Origin: an uncultured Flavobacteriaceae bacterium
GTDB lineage: Bacteria > Bacteroidota > Bacteroidia > Flavobacteriales > Flavobacteriaceae
DNA: 64,000 nucleotides
Assembly (NCBI GenBank): GCA_947494205.1
Contig: CANLUH010000008.1
Coordinates: forward strand, 1 to 64,000
Direction of reading: 5' to 3'
Shown here: in pieces, positions 59,549 to 64,000 of the stretch
How the letters are laid out: every line of letters begins with the position of its first letter
Numbering within the stretch: position 1 is the stretch's first letter
Translations under genes and position numbers: made by a program
Notes under the pieces: model-generated
Database searches by the model: none
The model's input: only the letters and a program-made list of their open reading frames with translations
What the model was told of the DNA's origin: nothing

Positions 59549-61714
59549 CTATTTAACTGTAGATATTAGTCTAATAAATTCTGCTCTGTAGCCTTCTCTA
59601 TCTTCTCCTCTTCCTGCTTCTGCTAGAGCAATAACATCTTCTATTTTAGAATTATTATGAAATTGCGATGCTCTTAACTGCATACCAAATAAAGCAACAG
59701 ATGCTGCAAAATTTAGGTCTTGCGATGGTTCTTTAATCTCATCTTTTGTTACATGAACCAATTCTATACTTTTATCGCCATCTGGTTTTTTATATCTAAA
59801 TTTTACAGTTAATAACTCGTCTTCAAAAGCTTCCGTTGTTTTTATTTGCGTGTATTTTAAATCTATAAACTTTTTAGTGTAATCACTTTTTGATCCTACT
59901 GGTACAACTTCATATAATGCTGTAACTGTATGTCCACTTCCTAATTCTCCTGCATCTATAGCATCATTTACAAAATCTTCGTTTGCTAACAATCTATTTT
60001 CATATCCTATTAATCTGTAAGCTTGTACTTTTGCGGGATTAAATTCTACTTGAATTTTCACATCTTTCGCTATTGTAAAAAGCGTACCTCCAAATTCTTT
60101 TCCAAAGATTAACTTAGCTTCTTGCATAGTATCTATATATGCATGATTTCCATTACCTTTATCTGCTAATATTTCTAATTTAGAGTCTTTGTAGTTTCCA
60201 TATCCAAAGCCTAGAACGGATAAAAACACTCCTGTTTTTCTTTTGTCTACAATTAGCTTTTCCATAGCTTCATTACTTGACGCACCTACATTAAAATCGC
60301 CATCTGTTGCTAAGATTACTCTATTATTACCGTCTTTTTTAAAATGTTGTTGTGCTAATTTATAAGCTAGCTCTATACCTCTTCCGCCAGCTGTAGATCC
60401 TCCAGATTGTAAATTTTCTAACGCTTTAATAATTTTATCTTTATCGTTTCCAGATGTTGGTTCTAATACTACACCCGCTGCACCTGCATATACTACTATA
60501 GAAACTCTGTCTTTAGCTCGTAATTGATTTACTAATAATTTAAATGCCGATTTTAATAATGGTAATTTATTTGTTCTTCCCATAGAACCTGACACATCTA
60601 TTAAGAATGTTAAGTTAGATGCTGGTAATGCTTCGTTTTCATAAGTTTTACCTTGCAAACCTACTTTTACTAACCTAGTATCTTTATTCCATGGCGTTTT
60701 TGCAACTTCTGTATTTATAGAAAAAGGATCGTCTCCTTTTGGTTGCGGGTAATTATAATCGAAATAATTTACCATTTCTTCAATTTTTACTGCATCTGCT
60801 GGTATAAATTGTCCGTTATTAATTAAACGTCTTACATTACTATACGAAGCTTTATCTACGTCTATAGAGAATGTTGATAATGGTTCTAATGATGCATTTT
60901 TAAATTTGTTTTCATGGATTTTAGTGTACGATTCGTTATCCATTCTTTCTGGTACTTGTTGTACAACCTCTGGCGTCGTTTCTTTTACTTTTGGTGCTTT
61001 ATAATTGCCTTTCTTTGTACTTACTACTATAACACCATTACTACCTTGAGAGCCATATAATGCAGCACCTTGAGCACCTTTTATAACATTAACATTCTTT
61101 ATTTTTTTAGGATTTATTTTATTTAATGCTGCTGTAGAAGCTATTTTACCATCTATTACAACTAATGCTTGATTTCCAGATTGTAACGAACGATTACCAC
61201 GTAATACTATTCTTGTGCCTCCACTACCTAAACCATTACTGTTTTGAGATATTTTTAATCCAGAGACTTTGCCTGCTAAGCCAGGAACTATATTAGGATT
61301 ATTTGCTGTTGCTAACTGTTCTGTTCTTACCTCTTGGTAAGCAGATGTTACTAGGTCTTTCTTTCGTTTTACTCCTAAAGCTGTAATAACAACTTCATCT
61401 AAAGCAGTATTATCTGGTTTCATGTTAAAACTTACAACATTGTCATCTTCAATAGTCCAATTTTCTGTTATATAGCCTAAGAAGAAGAATCTTAATACGT
61501 CTCCTTTGCTTGCGCGTATTACATATTTTCCATCGAAATCGGTTTGTGTTTTCTCTTTTGTTCCTACTCTAACAACAGTTACTCCTGGCATTGGTGCTCC
61601 AGTTTCGTCTGAGATTATTCCTGATATTGTTTTGTCTTGTGCTTGTAATTGCAATGAGAAGAATAGTACAAATAAAAATCCTACTACTTGCTTTGTGATA
61701 GTTAATGTTTTCAT
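59549..61714 (-). CDS. barrel-less CarboxypepD-plug protein fused to YfbK-type von Willebrand A domain
   Basis: Exported, 721 residues (MKTLTITKQVVGFLFVLFFSLQLQAQ). Order: carboxypeptidase-D-like domain (about 28-105, ISGIISDETGAPMPGVTVVRVG); SusC-type plug (about 105-235, AGKVSGLKISQ, IVLRGNRSLQSGNQALVVIDG, NVIKGAQGAALYGSQGSNGVIVVST); vWF_A N-terminal segment (about 255-345, STFSIDVDKASYSNVRRLIN); vWA domain (about 365-540) with MIDAS DVSGS, GGSTAGGRG and ATDGD; DUF3520-like C terminus to 720. YfbK-like vWA proteins are normally without a plug. Two siblings follow it downstream on the same strand, each with its own promoter. Confidence 0.88.
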   Translation of the reverse strand: MKTLTITKQVVGFLFVLFFSLQLQAQDKTISGIISDETGAPMPGVTVVRVGTKEKTQTDFDGKYVIRASKGDVLRFFFLGYITENWTIEDDNVVSFNMKPDNTALDEVVITALGVKRKKDLVTSAYQEVRTEQLATANNPNIVPGLAGKVSGLKISQNSNGLGSGGTRIVLRGNRSLQSGNQALVVIDGKIASTAALNKINPKKIKNVNVIKGAQGAALYGSQGSNGVIVVSTKKGNYKAPKVKETTPEVVQQVPERMDNESYTKIHENKFKNASLEPLSTFSIDVDKASYSNVRRLINNGQFIPADAVKIEEMVNYFDYNYPQPKGDDPFSINTEVAKTPWNKDTRLVKVGLQGKTYENEALPASNLTFLIDVSGSMGRTNKLPLLKSAFKLLVNQLRAKDRVSIVVYAGAAGVVLEPTSGNDKDKIIKALENLQSGGSTAGGRGIELAYKLAQQHFKKDGNNRVILATDGDFNVGASSNEAMEKLIVDKRKTGVFLSVLGFGYGNYKDSKLEILADKGNGNHAYIDTMQEAKLIFGKEFGGTLFTIAKDVKIQVEFNPAKVQAYRLIGYENRLLANEDFVNDAIDAGELGSGHTVTALYEVVPVGSKSDYTKKFIDLKYTQIKTTEAFEDELLTVKFRYKKPDGDKSIELVHVTKDEIKEPSQDLNFAASVALFGMQLRASQFHNNSKIEDVIALAEAGRGEDREGYRAEFIRLISTVK

Positions 61715-61748
61715 GGCTAAAGTTTAAAATTCGAAGTAAAACTATAAC

Positions 61749-61803
61749 CAAAGACAAGATTATAAAATGAATATTGAGGGAACGCTTGTTTTGGGTGAGG
61801 GAA
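61749..61803 (-). promoter_or_regulatory. family promoter: direct repeats and -10 box (gene at 61714)
   Basis: Identical repeats TTCCCTCA (complement 61775-61782 and 61796-61803), 21 bp apart. The -10-like TGTCTTTG (complement 61749-61756) has its TTTG 22 bases from the proximal repeat. The leader reads GTTATAGTTTTACTT. Confidence 0.7.
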
Positions 61804-61810
61804 GTTAGAT

Positions 61811-61848
61811 AAGTAAAAAGGCTAAGCGATTGCTTAGCCTTTTTACTT
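61811..61848 (-). terminator. intrinsic terminator after sppA
   Basis: Perfect 17-base stem: AAGTAAAAAGGCTAAGC with GCTTAGCCTTTTTACTT around a 4-base loop, 50 bases past the sppA stop at 61898. Confidence 0.92.
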
Positions 61849-61897
61849 ACATTATCGTTTTTATAAGTCTATATATTAAGTATGTAACTTAAAAGTG

Positions 61898-63664
61898 TTA
61901 CTTTATCTCTGTATTAAAAGGGAATAACAATTGTATCCCTTTTTGCTGGGTCATTGTCTTTATTTCCTTTAAAATTTTATAGTTTTCTTCTCCTAATTCT
62001 TCTTTTAAAATAGCTTCTTTAGATTTTACTAAACCAAAACCTTCAACTAATTCTTCTATTGTTTTTTCAAAAACAGGAAGTTCTTTTATTCTATAGTTTT
62101 CTATTTCGGCTAATTCTGCTGCATAGGTTAACGCATCATCTAATCCGCCTAATTCATCTACTAATCCATTATTTAAAGCATCTTTACCAGTCCAAACACG
62201 CCCTTGTGCTATCGCTTTTACCTCGTCTTGTGTTAATCCTGCTCTTCCGTCTGCTACTCGCTGTGTAAACAACTCATAAATATCGTTTATACCTTCTTTT
62301 ATATAACCGCGTTGTTCTTCACTTAAAGGTTCGAAAAAGCTATAAGTTATTGCATTTTTATTGGTTTTAACTTGCTCTGCGTTAATCCCCATATTATCTG
62401 CTAAGTTTTTTCCGTTTGGTAACGTTCCAAAAACACCAATGCTTCCTGTTATAGTTGTTGCTTCTGCAAATATTTTATCGGCATTACAAGCTATATAATA
62501 TCCTCCAGATGCAGCTACATCTCCCATTGATACAACTACAGGTTTTACTTTTTTAGTTAACTCTATTTCTCTCCAAATCAGTTCGCTCGCTAAGGCACTT
62601 CCTCCTGGAGAATTAATACGTAATACAATGGCTTTTACTTTATCGTCTTCTCTAGCTTTTTTTAGAGAGGCTCCCATAGTCCCTTGTCCTACAAAATTCT
62701 TGTTACCTTCTCCATAAATAATTTGCCCTTCTGCATAAATAACTGCTATTTTATCTTTTCCAAGTTTAGTAATATTTTTATCTGCTGCATAATTAGCATA
62801 ATCGCTAATGCTTATGGTATTAATCTTTTCATCTGCATCAATTCCTACTGCTGTTCTTAAATCGCTTTCATATTCATCTCTGTATGCAATTCTATCTATA
62901 AGCTTTACTTCTTTTGCCATTTCTGGAGTTCTAGCTAATAAATCGTCTGCTATAGTATTTAATTCTTCTGTAGAAAGGTTTCTACTCTCAGATATTTCAG
63001 ATTTAATCTCTGTCCATAATCCGTTTAGATATACACTTATTTGCTCTCTATTATTCTCACTCATTTCATTTTCTAAGTAAGGTTCTACTGCGCTTTTGTA
63101 TTTACCTAATCGTATTACTTCCATTTTTAATCCTGTTTTTTCTTGAAAGTCTTTAAAGTATAAACGTTCTGTAGATAAGCCTTTAAACTCCATTGCTCCT
63201 ACTGGATTAATATAGATAGTATCTGCTACTGAACTTAAATAATAATCTTTTTGGCTGTATACATCTGCATATGCAACAATGAATTTACCAGACTCTTTAA
63301 ACTGTAATAAGGCATCTCTAATAGCTTTTGTTTGCGAAACTCCAGCCGTTAAAAAGTTACTGTCTATTGAAATTCCTTTTATTTTAGAATCGGTTTCCGC
63401 ATATTCTATAGCATGTATAATATCGAATAATCCATTTTTGTCTACTTTATCTAAAAATGGGTATTCTTTAAATACTGTTTTTGCGGCATAATCTTTAATT
63501 GGAAAGTTTAGTTTTAGGTCCAATACAGATTGGTCTTTTACTACAATAACATCTTTAGAAGATGATCCCGCAAAAAGTCCGATAATTAATAATAATCCAA
63601 AACAGATACCGATGAATACAAAGATTCCCATAACTGTTGATAATACGCGTTTTATAAAATTCAT
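61898..63664 (-). CDS. sppA: signal peptide peptidase SppA, long form
   Basis: A 588-residue membrane-bound serine protease (67K type, two tandem SppA domains). One N-terminal helix (VLSTVMGIFVFIGICFGLLLIIGLFAG). In the first domain the catalytic-lysine region is VAYADVYSQKDYYLSS; in the second the serine motif is MGDVAASGGYYIACNAD. The pattern IVLRINSPGGSALASELIWREI and SIGVFG confirm the family. It degrades cleaved signal peptides. It is 55 bases downstream of the acyl-CoA ligase stop on the same strand, and ends at a strong terminator. Confidence 0.94.
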   Translation of the reverse strand: MNFIKRVLSTVMGIFVFIGICFGLLLIIGLFAGSSSKDVIVVKDQSVLDLKLNFPIKDYAAKTVFKEYPFLDKVDKNGLFDIIHAIEYAETDSKIKGISIDSNFLTAGVSQTKAIRDALLQFKESGKFIVAYADVYSQKDYYLSSVADTIYINPVGAMEFKGLSTERLYFKDFQEKTGLKMEVIRLGKYKSAVEPYLENEMSENNREQISVYLNGLWTEIKSEISESRNLSTEELNTIADDLLARTPEMAKEVKLIDRIAYRDEYESDLRTAVGIDADEKINTISISDYANYAADKNITKLGKDKIAVIYAEGQIIYGEGNKNFVGQGTMGASLKKAREDDKVKAIVLRINSPGGSALASELIWREIELTKKVKPVVVSMGDVAASGGYYIACNADKIFAEATTITGSIGVFGTLPNGKNLADNMGINAEQVKTNKNAITYSFFEPLSEEQRGYIKEGINDIYELFTQRVADGRAGLTQDEVKAIAQGRVWTGKDALNNGLVDELGGLDDALTYAAELAEIENYRIKELPVFEKTIEELVEGFGLVKSKEAILKEELGEENYKILKEIKTMTQQKGIQLLFPFNTEIK

Positions 63665-63719
63665 TATAATTTTTATTTTTTTAATTAGTAGCTGTAATCG
63701 CTGATTTGTTACAGTATTT

Positions 63720-64000
63720 TTATTTTAATTTCTCTAAAGTTTTTTTACGTTGAATTTTTCCTGATGTTGTTTCTTCAAACTGAGGAATAGTATATGTTTT
63801 TTTAGGTTTTTCGAACGGTTTTAAGATTTTAAATACAGACGTATCTACTATTTCATGTCCTTCTAAAACTAATACAATACGCTGTCCAAGTTCTTCATCA
63901 GTTTCCGAAGCGATAAAGAAGCGTGTATTTATATAGTCTTTTAATACATTTTCTATTTGCTCTGGGAATACTTTAATACCTCCTGTGTTTATAACATTGT
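63720..64000 (-). CDS. menE: AMP-binding acyl-CoA synthetase, C-terminal part (probable o-succinylbenzoate--CoA ligase)
   Basis: Partial: the window ends inside the gene; about 93 C-terminal codons are visible before the TAA at 63720. The translation contains NVINTGGIKVFPEQIENVLK and ends FEETTSGKIQRKKTLEKLK. NTGGIKV-P-E is the hinge/A8 motif and SGKIQRKK holds the catalytic lysine of ANL-family synthetases. The short C-terminal domain and the NVINTGG wording fit MenE of menaquinone biosynthesis, but other ANL enzymes remain possible without the rest of the gene. Confidence 0.7.
   Translation of the reverse strand, partial: NVINTGGIKVFPEQIENVLKDYINTRFFIASETDEELGQRIVLVLEGHEIVDTSVFKILKPFEKPKKTYTIPQFEETTSGKIQRKKTLEKLK

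Noticed and set aside
1-64000. tRNA, rRNA, CRISPR, insertion sequence, prophage
   Set aside because: No cloverleaf, spacer-repeat array, transposase or phage structural block was recognised on either strand.

Overview
The window is chromosomal DNA from a low-GC member of the Bacteroidota, almost certainly a marine-type Flavobacteriaceae. Evidence: five proteins with type IX secretion (T9SS) C-terminal sorting signals, families largely confined to flavobacteria (Lacal_2735, CAL67264, CCC-motif, DUF6452/DUF6048, DUF6768), SusC-type plug modules, A/T-rich leaders with few Shine-Dalgarno sequences, and many copies of the Bacteroidota -10 box TAnnTTTG. I see no rRNA, tRNA, CRISPR array, insertion sequence or phage block.

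Layout. 0.2-3.3 kb: a THUMP-type rRNA methyltransferase diverges from a methyltransferase/ZIP transporter/DUF4268 operon across one palindromic bidirectional promoter. 3.4-5.9 kb: a secreted beta-helix protein. 6.1-7.5 kb: an HxlR regulator diverges from a nitroreductase and a YgiN-like monooxygenase. 7.5-13.4 kb (minus strand): an FAD monooxygenase with an N-terminal CxxC finger, a lipoprotein, a methyltransferase, an acetyltransferase, an alarmone-hydrolase-like HD protein and another lipoprotein. 13.5-14.9 kb: TetR regulator and short-chain dehydrogenase with matching operators. 15-17 kb: DUF2461, TruA and a membrane protein. 17.3-20.2 kb: two T9SS cargo proteins. 20.3-26.5 kb: LytTR and AraC regulators with small accessory proteins. 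26.6-31.6 kb: acyl-reductase-like SDR, hydrolase, cysteine desulfurase, Smr protein. 31.8-36.8 kb: T9SS cargo, small membrane proteins, ornithine aminotransferase, ECF sigma factor. 36.9-45.7 kb: rlmD, TlpA-like lipoprotein, DUF6452/DUF6048, phosphoethanolamine transferase with a GDPD-like partner, EttA. 46-50 kb: MarR/DoxX/FMN-reductase/pirin cluster and an acyl-CoA carboxylase. 50.5-54 kb: a fibre-like repeat protein and a secreted subtilisin. 54-61.7 kb: three tandem paralogous envelope proteins. 61.9-64 kb: SppA and the end of an acyl-CoA ligase, probably MenE.

The most unusual block is 54.2-61.8 kb. Three separately transcribed, same-strand genes encode proteins that each carry a carboxypeptidase-D-like domain plus a SusC-type TonB plug, but no beta barrel. 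The plug is joined instead to von Willebrand A, VIT, TPR-like and DUF2135 domains in different combinations. All three promoters share one architecture: two TGAG(G/T)(G/A)AA-type direct repeats exactly 21 bp apart, 22 bp from a -10-like box, followed by a similar leader. They therefore look like a co-regulated family, and 21-bp periodicity is what LytTR-type activators recognise. The physiological role is unknown.

A second theme is electrophile/quinone handling under local repressors: the HxlR, TetR and MarR clusters each have a readable palindromic operator placed on or next to the promoter. Coordinates below use starts I prefer on sequence grounds; where these differ from the longest reading frame, the entry says why.
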